In this document: in pieces, positions 46,930 through 58,035 of the stretch
Layout of the letters: each line of letters opens with the position of its first letter
How positions within the stretch are numbered: the first letter of the stretch is position 1
Assembly (NCBI GenBank): GCA_032622095.1
Contig: CP136069.1
Location: forward strand, 188,841,122-188,905,121
DNA: 64,000 nt
From: Siphonodentalium dalli
Lineage: Eukaryota; Mollusca; Scaphopoda; Gadilida; Siphonodentaliidae
Direction of reading: 5' to 3'
Notes under the pieces: model-generated
What the model was told of the DNA's origin: nothing
Database searches by the model: none
The model's input: the letters and a program-made list of their open reading frames with translations, nothing else
Position numbers and translations under genes: made by a program

Positions 46930-47045
46930 TTAGGGGGTGGGTCCCCAAAATTTTGTAGGAACAAATGGGGTGGTGGGTCCCTCGGGGTCGGAAAAAAACT
47001 TTTTGGGCCCTATATGTGCAATTTTTTCCCAGACCCCCCTCCCTG
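46930..47045 (+). repeat. G/C-rich dispersed repeat, copy 2
   Basis: Matches 36130-36260 (GGGGGTGGGTCCC, GGGGTGGTGGGTCCC, CCAGACCCCCCTCCCTGTTAT). It lies directly upstream of a family B fragment. Confidence 0.5.
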
Positions 47046-47274
47046 TTATTACCACTTGTTTTTAGTTATCAATTTTCATCCGCAATTTTGACCGAGACCA
47101 TCCATTTGACGGCGTATTTCTGGGCTACAAACAATTGATATAACAAACTTCAAAGATCGATATCTGATCACTCTGAGCTTTGATGGGTGGGTTCCTCGAC
47201 TCGAATCAAATATTTTTTACCGCCGAAGCCAAAGAAGTAGTAATTTAGGAGCATCTGATCGGATAGAGTACCTT
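47046..47274. mobile_element. Family B MITE, right-half fragment
   Basis: Contains ACTCTGAGCTTTGATGGGTG GGTTCCTCGACTCGAATC and ends GAGTACCTTTAA at about 47276. The left TIR is missing. Confidence 0.75.
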
Positions 47275-47307
47275 TAAATCCATTTTGACACTGATCGTTG
47301 AAGATGA

Positions 47308-47750
47308 CTTAAAGGCCCACTTAATTTTCGAATGACCAGATAACATTATACACAACATATCCCATACTATATACCATTTGGAAGAGGAATCAAAAATATA
47401 TATATTCCACCAGAATATGGAACAGCTGTGGCCTAGGAGTGTCCACCAATTGATAGATATTCTCATATTCATTCCAAGACTCCCCCCTTGTCAACCCAGA
47501 ATGCACCAGAATTCAAACTAAGAGATTGTGTTATTCCCCTTCCATTGAGAATAATAGACTTTATAGTACAGTCCGGATCACAATTAATCACAGAACACAC
47601 CTCAGTACCTCGACAAAAACAATATTTCCCCAGTTTATTCGACCGGATCAGTTAATAATACAATGTTTGGTAGCTTCCTCTTTCAAATGGTTTATAATAT
47701 AGAATATGGTGTATATAATGTGATCGGGTCATTCGAAAATTAAGTGGACA
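47308..47750. mobile_element. Long-TIR element L (about 440 bp)
   Basis: CCACTTAATTTTCGAATGAC C at the left and its inverse at 47730-47748. The inverse match continues to about 75 bp per arm (ACATATCCCATACTATATACCATTTGGAAGAGG). No clear target duplication and no ORF of note. Confidence 0.8.
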
Positions 47751-47825
47751 ACGGAACAAACAATTTTATGGAACTCCTTTTCAAGCCACATTTAAACTAT
47801 TATCTTAAATATTATATATATGATT

Positions 47826-48290
47826 CCTGAATTTTTGCGAAAACCCTGTGCCAATGCATTCTCTTATATATGCGAGTCGACCACATGTCGTCTCGCATAT
47901 TTAAGAGAATGCATTGGCCTAACAAATTTTATATTATTTTTAATTATTGCTTAAAAATGTAAGAAATAATGATGAAAAATAATAAAACTTGGCTAGTTTA
48001 CTATGAATGCAGTTCATTGGCATCAAGTGTTTTGAATTCCCAAACTATTATTTTTGATCATTTTTTCTTACATTCTTTATCAATTTTTATCATTATTTCT
48101 TACATTCTATAAATTTTTTTTATAATTTTATTCATTTTTTCTTAAATTCTTTAACAATTATAAAAAAATAGTACAAAATTTGTTAGGCTAATGCATTCTC
48201 TTATATATGCGAGGCGACCTATGGTCGACTCGCATATATAAGAGAATGGATTGGCACAGGGTTTTCGCAAATTTTCAGTTCCCCAGCTGT
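47826..48290. mobile_element. Hairpin MITE with TTTTGCGAAAACCC flanks
   Basis: Inverted flanks TTTTTGCGAAAACCCTGTGCC and GGCACAGGGTTTTCGCAAA link it to family C4. Hairpins at 47850-47918 and 48187-48255 are exactly 69 bp, the first with CGACCACATGTCGTCTC centre. The spacer is AT-rich with repeated TTTTTCTTACATTCTTTA. Outer TTAA ends are not recognisable. Confidence 0.8.
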
Positions 48291-48367
48291 GAGGAACAGA
48301 GATTCCATTGAGGGTGGAACAAATTGGACACCTCAACACTTTATTAATACACCAGAATAAGCATTGT

Positions 48368-48575
48368 CACTGAGTTGCGGTCATATTAGATATATACAGC
48401 CCCGTTCCTTTGTTTTAGTCTACAGTTCAAAGTTCTGGAGTAGAATTTCATATATGGAATTCATCAATATTCGAAAGCTCCATATATGGATTGCTACTCC
48501 AGAACTTTGACCTGTTGAACTAAAACAACGGAACGGGGCTGGATGGATCCAATATGGCCGCGACTCAGCTTATAT
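48368..48575. mobile_element. Foldback element with CAGCCCCGTTCC core
   Basis: CAGCCCCGTTCCTTTGTTTT AG at 48397 is inverted at 48520-48541. The match extends outward (CTGAGTTGCGGTCATATTAG against CCAATATGGCCGCGACTCAG) and inward (CAAAGTTCTGGAGTAG). Arms are about 80 bp. Confidence 0.78.
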
Positions 48576-49246
48576 ATAACTAAAACAAATGACGATTGTG
48601 TAGTCATGCCGTCTTTCGCCACTAATAAAGTCTGACGTCAAGAAAAAGGACAATTCCTATTCGGAGCCGTTGTGGATATTCTGCTCGACGTGTTCATCGC
48701 AAGAAGAGCACGCGAAACGTGACCAGAATAATATGATGTTTGTTCAGTTCTATATGAAACCGATATGTGCTCAACAGGTCGATACTACGTCAAATAGGAC
48801 AAACATGATCGTGGCCGCGGGACATACGCTGGAATGTTTGTTATCAATACACCGGGAGCCATTATCGCAAAGGGAGCAAACTCTCTTAATGCCGTGAATG
48901 GTCTCACGTGACTACATCAAATATATGACTTTCTCCAATATGCTACATGTTTTCAGTGTCCTCATCAAATTGAAATCAATATATACTCACATCTTGTAAA
49001 ATATTTGTTTCACGATTTGGCCAATTAGAGATGAATCTCAATTATGATTTTGGCTAATTATTTTATTGGGAGCACGACAACTGCTTATAAAAAACTAATT
49101 TTGTTAGTAAAAGCCATATATCACAAAATTACGTTTCCTATGCCCAGCATTATAGCGACCAAACCTTTCAAAATTACGAGATTTTCAAGAGAGATGCTCG
49201 CAAATGGTCTTGTGTCGACTTTCAAACGAAAAAGCTTAACTAGGTA

Positions 49247-49390
49247 TTAACGAACCGAAGCCGGACGCTTTGGGTCGTATATAGACTATATCTTATTTTG
49301 TGACGTCACCAATTATTAACGAACCAAAGGCGGACGCTTTGGGTCGTATATAGACTATATCTGATTGTGCGACGTCACCAATTATTATCT
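49247..49390 (+). repeat. Tandem duplication, about 71-bp unit with TGACGTCA
   Basis: ATTAACGAACC(G/A)AAG, GGACGCTTTGGGTCGTATAT AGACTATATCT and (T/C)GACGTCACCAATTATTA occur twice in tandem. GACGTCAC resembles a CRE-type site; function is not shown. Confidence 0.75.
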
Positions 49391-49849
49391 AATACGATGC
49401 TGTTGTTTTGAATTTCGGGAGCGCGAATGTCGCACAGTAGATCGGTGGGCTTAAAGCATTAATGTCGTAATAGCCTGCCAAGAGGCCAACCCAAATCAGT
49501 CGACGTGCAACATTCTCCTATTTATATAAACGTCATAAAATCATTTATTTGTTTTTATTTATAAGGGAAAGTAGGTCCATACTGAATTTCTAACGGGTCT
49601 ACTCCGGCACTCTACTGGATCAAATCATCGGACCCTAGGAAGTTTTAATATTTTTTTAAATAAACTAAAATCACCACAAACTCAACACGATCGATCTACG
49701 TGTTTCTCAAAGCTTTATTTTCCAACTGATTCACAGCAGTTGATCAATACTGCATGGTTCTGTAGAGACTATACAGTGCGAAAGGAAATAAGATTTAATA
49801 TGGAATTGATTGTTATCATAAGTCTGCATACTTACATGCATCTGATAAT

Positions 49850-49855
<6 letters not shown>

Positions 49856-49882
<27 letters not shown>
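49856..49882 (+). repeat. TA microsatellite
   Basis: (TA)13 or so. Confidence 0.95.
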
Positions 49883-49885
<3 letters not shown>

Positions 49886-50403
49886 TATTTTCTTGAATAG
49901 AATGAAAACACATACTTATGAACAAAGCATAAGATACATTCAGTTCCACGCGAATTCGGTCAATGGTGAAAGTTACACGATGACGTTGTTTGTCGACTAT
50001 CGTTGACATCGACATGATGACATGTTATGAGTGAAATGAACATCCTGAGTATCTGAAGCGTGAAGAGCTCCCCCAGTACACCAAGTAATATAATGGTTAG
50101 TTTCAATTCCACGCACTCTCGACAACATATATAACTATTTATAATTACCCCACCAAACATAAGCCTTATGCATGTGGATCTTATTTGGTGGGAAGCTATC
50201 AAGTGATTTTGACAATAATTGTTTTAAACGATACATGCAGAAACCCCTATGTGATTGTTTTAGCTTTGGTTCGTTTATTACGCTTGCGTATGATCATATT
50301 TGTTGGCCTCGTGGAAAAACGTCTTTTGTGAATAAAAACAAAAAGCTGTCATCATCGGATTTTCCTACGAATTTATATATAAAGATGACTCCATGTAGGA
50401 TAT

Positions 50404-50568
50404 GAGGAATAAAATGCTTTTCCCAATGTGGTGCTGTCAGTGTCAGGAATGGAAGTAGGGGAAGGGGCACCAAAATTGCTTTACAAATTATCAATGAACT
50501 CACCAAACTTATTATTAAATAGTCATCTCCATGACACCTATCTATCATGTCATTTATGTAATATTGTA
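50404..50568 (+). repeat. Repeat N, left copy of a direct pair around repeat M
   Basis: AAATGCTTTTCCCAATGTGG TGCTGTCAG through CATGACACCTATCTATCATGTCATTTAT. The right copy is at 51182-51346 with about 90 percent identity by eye. Confidence 0.8.
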
Positions 50569-51175
50569 TGGTCAACGGGGTACAGTAATGAGATAATCGA
50601 TCACAAACTATTGTTACGCAGGGTCTTATCGATTTGATTAAAGGTACTCAATCCGATAAAACTCCTCTCAATTACTATTTCAATGGCTTCGGGGGTCAAA
50701 AATATTTGATTCGAGTCGAGGAAGTCACCCATCAAAGCTCAGATTTGTTAGATATCAATATTTTAGAAATCTATTATTTTTCATTATCGGGAATTCTTTC
50801 TGGCCCAGAAGACAGTCAAAATTTCGTTATTATTACCACTTGATTATAGAGTTATCCATCCTTGTCTGTTTGAATAGAGTTTTGACGTAAAATCTCGAGC
50901 AGGTTACCAAATTGACGGCAGTTATTAGTACTCATCTCGAGCAATTAACAAATTTCAAAAATCAATATCTAATAACTCTGAGCTTTGTGTGATGGGTTCC
51001 TCGACTCGAATCAAATATTTTTTACCCCCAAAGCCAAAGAAATAGTAATATAGGACCCTCTGATCGGATTGTTGTTGTTGGAATCTGTTGAGATGGGGAC
51101 CCTCTTTACGGATTGAGTACCTTTAAGCCAGCTTTCGTTTACGAATACATTTATCTGTGCGCTTGTAATATTGTG
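50569..51175 (+). repeat. Repeat M, copy split by a family B MITE
   Basis: Left part GTCAACGGGGTACAGTAATG ... ATCGATTTGA at 50572-50636; right part GCCAGCTTTCGTTTACGAAT from 51127. Together they equal the uninterrupted copy at 44367-44480. Confidence 0.85.
50641..51122. mobile_element. Family B MITE, complete copy in repeat M
   Basis: TTAA at 50637-50640 and 51123-51126. TIR AGGTACTCAATCCG. It is very similar throughout to 9888-10358, including the GGCTTCGGGGGTCAAAAATA and GGACCCTCTGATCGGATTG blocks. Confidence 0.92.
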
Positions 51176-51181
51176 TTACTT

Positions 51182-51346
51182 GAAAATGCTTTTCCCAAAG
51201 TGGTGCTGTCAGAGTCAGGATTGGAAGTCGGGGAATGGACACCAAAATTGCTTTAAATTTACAAATTATGAATAAACTCACCAAACTTATTATTATAGAG
51301 TCATCACCATGACACCTATTTATCATGTCATTTATATAATTGTGTA
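51182..51346 (+). repeat. Repeat N, right copy
   Basis: Direct repeat of 50404-50568. Confidence 0.8.
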
Positions 51347-52691
51347 GTTTATATATTTCTAAGAGTCACCGTCCGAGTCAGTGATGGTGGTTGTGGCACC
51401 ACATGTGTTTGGGATACGGCTTTGGCATTGGTAACGAATACAGAACTATATATTAAGCCAAATCTGATATATATTATTATTATCATGGGTTTAACTATAA
51501 ATGCTCTTGTAAAGTCTTGTTTTATTCAGTTACTAGGTTGCAGGTTTGTCGTTAACATTGTTTCGAACGGAATTTGGCACATGTATTGACAACAAATTAT
51601 TTATGTGCCGTATATAACGTTTCAGTATTGATCTTTGAACATATTCCACAACGTTTCTACACGAAATATCACCCGGTCATACACGGGACTCATTAAGGTT
51701 CGCCTACATGGAGTTCATGCAAACTACCATTAGGGCAGCTTGGCATGTGACTCACATGGAATATAACAGTTGATATTATAGCTTCTATCACGCACTAACT
51801 ACTATCTATCGATTTCACAATACGCACAATTTCTTGCACAGTCAGGCACAGCGTGCATAAATTGAGACGTACTGGACAGGTCGAATCACACGTCGCATGG
51901 GTCTATTGACCATAATATTTATTTTTCCACGATGAAAACATCCCCCAATGTCAAAACACCAGAGCTCGGAGTCAACAACTGAGTTGTAAAACCCCTAATT
52001 TGGTGCGTCTACAACCTACAACTCACAATACTCTCATATAGTAAATTCCTTATTTGATATGTATTACCATAATATTATATAGGTTAGGAGAAAATACTAA
52101 CTGGATTGAAAAATATTCATCTCTTTGCAAGAACAATTACACGTTTTCTGTCTGATCATTTCCCAATCATGAAGTAACGTGGATTAGCTGGATAATGAAA
52201 CGACAGCGGGAAGAAATAGTCGATTAAAAAAAAATTTGGTGTGATTTGAATGCAATTGTCGATGGCGCCAATAATTTTATCTTCGCCTTCCACAGCGCAA
52301 CAAAACATTTTCATTGGATGATCCGGTAGTTCCGAGTGCTTTTCTATAAACAAATGGTTCTGCAACGTTTTTGATGTTTGTTTACATAACAAAGCGAACA
52401 CACGTGACAATAACATGCAATGTACGCGATATTTATTATTGGTATAAGAACAATATCCGCCTGTTATAATATTCTTTCTGTTTATAGCATTTAGCCGTTG
52501 TGACTATTTTAACAGCTATACCCACCGCGATGGCCACCCGTACCTTTAATTGTTGGGGTAGCTCAATATAGTATACTAGCTTGCTGATATCTTTGAGAAA
52601 TAAAAAAAAACGAATGCTGAAATTGCCAGAATGATGTGACATTTTGCCGCCATATTCGAGCAAATAATAATTTATGAGCATGGTGACTTAC

Positions 52692-53789
52692 CTGTGATGA
52701 CGTGGACATCGGATACACTGGCCGGCGATAGGTCAACAGTCAGGGAATTACTCTCGAAAGCTTCTCGGAGCTGCATCTTCCTTTTAGAAGATCCACACAA
52801 CCTGTAGATACCAACAACCTCCAGACCACGCGTTTCTGTCTCGTCGATACATTTCTTGACGATGACCGGAACACTGAGGCAGGGATTCTCACGCCGGATT
52901 ATAGATTCCAAGTCAGCACCGAAAACAGCATTTTGTTTCCCAGATGGAGTCCTTAGCAACGAAATTCCCGGTTCCTTATATAGAAGAACGACATAAAGAA
53001 TTCCTTTGGGCTCAAGTTTAAGAGCTATGGACTTCTTTACACCGTTCGTTAGAAAATTGGGCATAACTACGGATCCGTGAAAACATAGTCGATGTTTATA
53101 ATTTGGGTCCCAGTTATAGATGAAGAAGTACAGTTCTCTAGATTCGTGAACTTCGATATCAAACATTTCATCCCAGTCAAAATTAACAGCACCCGTACGA
53201 ATCATAGTTCGTGCCCTATTTTCAGCATCAATTGCTACAACACAATATAAATCCCGCAGAATTGTCTTCGATGATTTCAGACCGTGACCGGACAAAATAT
53301 GAACAAGAATCATTCCGTCTAAACCCGGAACTTTGGTGACATCCATCCGTTTCCGGACATCAGTTTTATACCCTTCAAATTGATTGTAAGGAATTTGTAA
53401 TGGTTTCTTTGCTAAATGAAGATCCCTGGCTCTTGGCAGTGACCGTTGAATCCCTTTAACATCCGATTCTAATACGCGCGTTCGATCCGCCGAATCGGTT
53501 GAGGTAGATGGGATTGAAGGCTTGAGCCGGGCAGGATATGAATAGTGACTTTGCGCTGCCATGGATAGACCTTCCTGAGATATGGAATGAGAGTCCGGGT
53601 CGAACTGATATGTCTTGAAGGCAAGATGCGGTTCGGTTGCTTGCTTCTTTGGCCGAGTCGGTGGTGGATGCATCGGTGAGGTTTGTGTTGACACAGTTAC
53701 TGCCCTTCGTAATGTGGCGGGTGATCCCCTGAGTGTAGATGTCGCTGCGTAATCTGATAATGCTGGTTCTGCTGCCGAACTTGGAGGTT
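52692..53789 (-). CDS. SYDE: SYDE/syd-1-like RhoGAP, exon with C2 domain and start of RhoGAP domain (partial gene)
   Basis: This is the largest supported exon, an open frame of about 366 codons. Its N-terminal part is Ser/Pro-rich. A C2 domain spans about exon residues 159-271 (GMILVHILSGHGLKSS, NFDWDEMFDIEV, FFIYNWDPNYKHRLCF). The RhoGAP domain starts near residue 289 (VFGADLESII) and has the arginine-finger motif VGIYRLCGSS with Arg about residue 330. The C2-RhoGAP order with this wording is typical of SYDE1/SYDE2 and worm/fly SYD-1, synaptic organisers acting on Rho GTPases at presynaptic membranes. The acceptor is a pyrimidine tract plus CAG just upstream of 53789; the donor is ACAG|GTAAGT at 52692. 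The frame stays open upstream to a Met at 53913, so an alternative start there is possible but less likely than splicing. Earlier exons, possibly with a PDZ domain as in SYD-1, were not found and should lie beyond the window. Confidence 0.9.
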
Positions 53790-53913
53790 CTGAAAGGAGA
53801 AAAATAATGCTTTTATCGTTTGGTAACTGAATATTCGATGACGAGTAGTCACTATATTCATTTTCAGAGGTACAGAGACAACTCCAGAAACATCCCAAAA
53901 TGTAAGGCTTCAT

Positions 53914-54269
53914 TTGTAGGAATGCAGCAAAATTCCAAAAAGAAGAAAATAATATTTATGCTCTTAGAATGAATAGGGGAATCCATATAAGAATAAAAAA
54001 ATGTCGACATGTGTTAAATAGGGGTGCCTCACACCACAAATGGCGAAAAACACAAAACGGCCAAATTTTTACAAGTCGAGACACCTAGCGGATTTTAAGA
54101 TGAAAAAAAACTCAAATGTTGAAATTGCTGGGTATTAATTCTTTTCAAACATATCAATTATATTAGTTCTTGGGATTCAGTTGATCAAAATATAGTACAC
54201 ACGAAATAAATAGATAAGGACAGTCATGCCTCAAAATATGTTGCAGGACCTATGCAGGACCTATTCTAT
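53914..54269. other. No recognised feature (upstream of the placed SYDE exon)
   Basis: AT-rich; no exon could be supported. Presumably intron of the same gene. Confidence 0.4.
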
Positions 54270-54680
54270 GCCCACATCGGGCTAGCATAACCAAATCCAC
54301 CCTCAGGGGACCTCACTCTTCCTAGGTCCCATCTCCCGGGAAAGTATATTTACTATCAAATTAACAAGTTTTTAAATATCTTTTCTTTTTTGTTTAGTCT
54401 TTCTATATCCCCAAATTGGCAGCCGACACAATGCATAGTCGAGGCACCCAATGGGTGCATATTGCCATCTTCCCCATCTGGTAACTTAAATCTGTGTCAA
54501 TATCTCCCATAGCAGATGACGCCATGCAGAATGAGGTCCCCAGAGGATATGATAAGATAATATGTAATTGCAATATACACACTACCCCGCTGTGCCGGGT
54601 AGCGTCACTATATTCACCCTCTTTGGACCTCGTTCTGCAAATGTCCAGCACCATATATTTTGAGGCCTGAGGACAGTCCA
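54270..54680. repeat. Dispersed repeat J, copy 2
   Basis: Same block order as 24165-24720: ACCCTCAGGGGACC, TTACTATCAAATTAACAAGT, TCTATATCCCCAAATTGGCA, CATAGCAGATGACG, GAGGTCCCCAGAG. The minus-strand frame 54403-54783 is its translation. Confidence 0.65.
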
Positions 54681-55400
54681 TTATGTGGACATGAAAGGTT
54701 GATAAAGGGTATTTGCACGTGTCTGATTTGTTTTTTATAGCATGCAATTTAACATGTTTAAACTTAGAAGGAGGTGCATGCATGGATACTTTCCGACATG
54801 AATTTGGAAGAACACACCGCCAAATCCAGACTTATTGAGTAATACTAAACTAATTACTCATATTGACAACACTTAGGATGTACCTGCTAACACGACTTAA
54901 ATTGAAGAAACCTATGTCTGTCCACCAACGATTGTCTATGCTTCAACAGAGTCACATAACCCCACTGATCCGAAGACTGTTATATATTCTCTGTTGGCAA
55001 ACTTGTATAGGATCGGTCAAATAAACAAAATCCCACCGGACACACATTAGGAATTTCGATTATAGACCAGCCACCATCAATCCAATTTATTAGATTTTGA
55101 TCATCACCCAGGAGATACTATCACGGAGGATTTCTGGATATATACCACGAGAGTATGCAAAGCTAGAGTGAGTGCAACACACACAAAACGATAGGTGGCC
55201 AGCAAGTATCAATAGTTCCGAGCATGGTTGGAGCCCCCCCCCATGTTGTTGTAAATTATAAAACTAATCACATCGTAGAAAGATCTAAACTGAATGCGGA
55301 AATTAACAACATTTACTATGCGTGATAATGCACACGTAACTGTTTATATTAATTGTATATTATTATGTAAGGTGTCTAAATTTGTCTTACATATGACGTT
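54681..55400. other. No recognised feature
   Basis: No convincing ORF, element end or array. Confidence 0.4.
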
Positions 55401-55408
55401 AGACAATA

Positions 55409-55482
55409 AGATGATGATGGTGACGATGACGATGACGATGATGATGATGATGACGACGATGATGATGGTGGTTGTCGTTGTG
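55409..55482 (+). repeat. GAT/GAC microsatellite
   Basis: Imperfect (GATGAC/GATGAT)n. Confidence 0.9.
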
Positions 55483-55707
55483 GCCTGTTGATATATATAG
55501 CCATAAATGTTGATCGAATAAAGTTATTAAATAGTTAAGAAAAAGTAACCATTTTCCTCAAAGTTATTTTCGTGGGTTATGACAAATCCCGACGATTCGA
55601 ATAAAACTATTACAGTGTCTGTATTAAGCATTCAAGAAGAAAACTATTTAAATTAAGCAACGACATCTGAATTCCTTAGTGTTGCGTTCTTCAAATGTTG
55701 TTCGACA

Positions 55708-55751
55708 TTAACATTAACATTAACATTAACATTAACATTAACATTAACATT
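55708..55751 (+). repeat. (ACATTA)n microsatellite
   Basis: About seven hexamers ACATTA. Confidence 0.92.
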
Positions 55752-55889
55752 TATTGACAACCATGAGCATTGTGAACTTTTCTTTTTCATCCCAGTTTGC
55801 GAAAATATAAAAGGTTTGCAAAAATGACGAACACTTGAGAAATATAACGGTACATTTTCTCCACATCGTCTTTGTGTTCTACCAACATG

Positions 55890-56175
55890 GTTAGCCCTAT
55901 CTATACTAAGTGGATTCTCCCATCGGTTATAGTAACATGCATTAGACTGGTCTAATATTCATTTGGAGGGGTGTTAACGAAAAATGAGCAACGACCGATA
56001 GACGAAAAGATTATATGGGTTCCAACTGCTTGGTGGGAAATGTTCAGAAAATAAGTAAACAAACGTCGATGTTTGAACATTCCCTAAGATTAGCCCTTTC
56101 CATTGATAAATTGAAGAGTAGTTATCTCAGGAAATGTTCAGACAATAAGTTCAGCAGACGACCACAGACCGTTTG
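55890..56175. repeat. Dispersed repeat I, copy
   Basis: Shares GAGTAGTTATCTCAGGAAAT, CAGACAATAAGTTCAGCAGA and TGGATTCTCCCATCGGTTAT with 17566-17720 and 43905-44025. It is interrupted at its right end by the next MITE. Confidence 0.4.
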
Positions 56176-56179
56176 TTAA

Positions 56180-56571
56180 CCCTTTACCCAACAGAAGGGC
56201 CCTGTGCCAATGCATTCTCTTATATATGCGAGTCGACCATAGGTCGCCTCGCATATATAAGAGAATGCATTGGCTTAACACATTAAAAATTATAAAATTG
56301 TTAAAGAATGTAAGAAAAAATGGTAAAAAGTGTTAAAAAAAAGATTTTTTTAGGCCAATGCATTCTCTTATATATGCGAGGCGACCTATGGTCGACTCGC
56401 ATATATAAGAGAATGCATTGGCACAGGGTATAACTGTAACTATCACAATGTGGTCAATGAGCCGGTTCCAATGATATCCATATTTGTATGGTTCTATTGA
56501 GACAGACCGAAGATATTTTAGGCTGTTGAAGCTTTATTTGGCCGGTTTTGGCCGGTTTGTTGGGTAAAGGG
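56180..56571. mobile_element. TTAA MITE with paired hairpins (family C2), copy 3
   Basis: TTAA at 56176-56179 and 56572-56575. Hairpins at 56206-56274 and 56354-56422 are both 69 bp. Same orientation as 11024-11415 and nearly identical. Confidence 0.93.
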
Positions 56572-56904
56572 TTAAACATATTATCTAAACATTTTCCCTC
56601 CAATGAATAGGAATCCTTCTGAACTGTCTGTATTGTCTGTCTGTCTGTGTGCCGTCTGATTTTATTAAATGTAAGCCCTCCAAATGAATACTAGACCATT
56701 CCAATGTATAGAGTTATAGTGTGTGAATACATGCACCTATATGCATTTCATTGTTCCTTGCATACACATATAAAGGCATTTTCTCGAATACCACAAGGTC
56801 CGCAGACATTAAGAAAACTTAGAAATTTTACCCAAGTAAGTCGTGTAAATTATGACTGCACTCTAAAGTAAGGTTTAAACCACGAACCACTCATTTTAAT
56901 CCAT

Positions 56905-57395
56905 TCAGTGTGGGAGTACCGATGAGGGGGCCGAATCATTCAGTGTGGGAGTACCGATGAGGGGCCCGAATCATTTAGTGTGGGAGTACCGATGAGGGGG
57001 CCGAATCATTCAGTGCGGGAGTACCGATGAGGGGCCCGAATCATTCAGTGTGGGAGTACCGATGAGGGGCCCGAATCATTTAGTGTTGGATTACCGCTGA
57101 CGGGCCGAATCATTCAGTATGGGAGTACCGATGAGGGGCCCGAATCATTTAGTGTTGGATTACCGCTGACGGGCCGAATCATTCAGTATGGGAGTACCGA
57201 TGAGGGGGCCGAATCATTCAGTGTGGGAGTACCGATGAGGGGGCCGAATCATTCAGTGCGGGAGTACCGATGAGGGGCCCGAATCATTCAGTGTGGGAGT
57301 ACCGATGAGGGGCCCGAATCATTTAGTGTTGGATTACCGCTGACGGGCCGAATCATTCAGTATGGGAGTACCGATTAGGGGCCAAATCATTTCAG
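56905..57395 (+). repeat. Minisatellite, about 35-bp unit
   Basis: GTGTGGGAGTACCGATGAGG GGCCCGAATCATTCA repeated about 14 times, with a second unit type (GTGTTGGATTACCGCTGACGGGCCGAATCATT) at regular intervals, giving a higher-order pattern of about 175-210 bp. Two diverged units recur at 58097-58165, after the next MITE. Confidence 0.93.
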
Positions 57396-57779
57396 TGCTG
57401 AAGTACTTTGTTGGTCACTCCTGCTTTCAAACGAAGGAAATTTGCAGCTGCCAACAAATATATCCACATTGCGATTTGGTGATGAACAGATCAACTGCCA
57501 TTAGTAAACCCCGCCAATCGCACGAATATTAATCGAGATGCCTACATGCACTCAACGTATGCTGTTATATATCTCTCTCCTGGTCATAAACCAATCTTGA
57601 ACAATCCACATTTATTTATGTTTATGACTTGTATGTCAGTGTTCAACATTAATACAAGTATATGTTTTTTCTGTGAACCATTATCTATGTCCAGGGACGA
57701 GGAACTTCACATAAGAAGATACACATGTTTAACTTGTGCTTTCATCACACTCTGTTCATTCTATATTTGTGACTGTTAA

Positions 57780-58035
57780 ACCTTCCATAACGGGAGCTGC
57801 GCTGGTTCAGAATTAAAGATCCTGTACCAATGCATTCCCTTATGTATAATAGTCTCCCATATGGAGCCTCGCATATATAAGAGAATGCACTGGCCTACAA
57901 GGTCAATGTAAATATTTTTAGGCCAATGCATTAACTTATATATGCGAGGCTCCCTATGGGAGATTCGCATATATATAAGAGAATGCATTGGCACAGGTTA
58001 TTCGCAAAATTTCAGGAAGCTCCAGTCATGGAAGG
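57780..58035. mobile_element. Hairpin MITE (family C4), TTAA-flanked
   Basis: TTAA at 57776-57779 and 58036-58039. TIR ACCTTCCAT(A/G)AC(G/T)GGAGC. Hairpins at about 57835-57894 and 57922-57992 with the CTCCC/GGGAG loop-side stem. It is the clearest C4 copy. Confidence 0.85.

Larger units (their letters stand above)
29463..52691 (-). other. Intron 1 of the SYDE-like gene (about 23.2 kb)
   Basis: Bounded by ACAG|GTAAGT at the 5' side and TTTCCAG at the 3' side, with matching phase. No other gene was recognised in it on either strand; contents are the repeats listed individually. Larger stretches where I see nothing: 34000-35070, 36350-36840, 38660-39560, 41830-42700, 43320-43900, 45010-45820, 48580-49240, 49390-50400 apart from a TA microsatellite, and 51350-52690. 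Confidence 0.7.

Noticed and set aside
56905-57395. Possible hammerhead-ribozyme array (CCGATGAGG...GAATC in each 35-bp unit)
   Set aside because: The core would need CTGATGA; here it is CCGATGA. The putative stem II (GGGGCCC) has no loop, and the GAAA side is incomplete.
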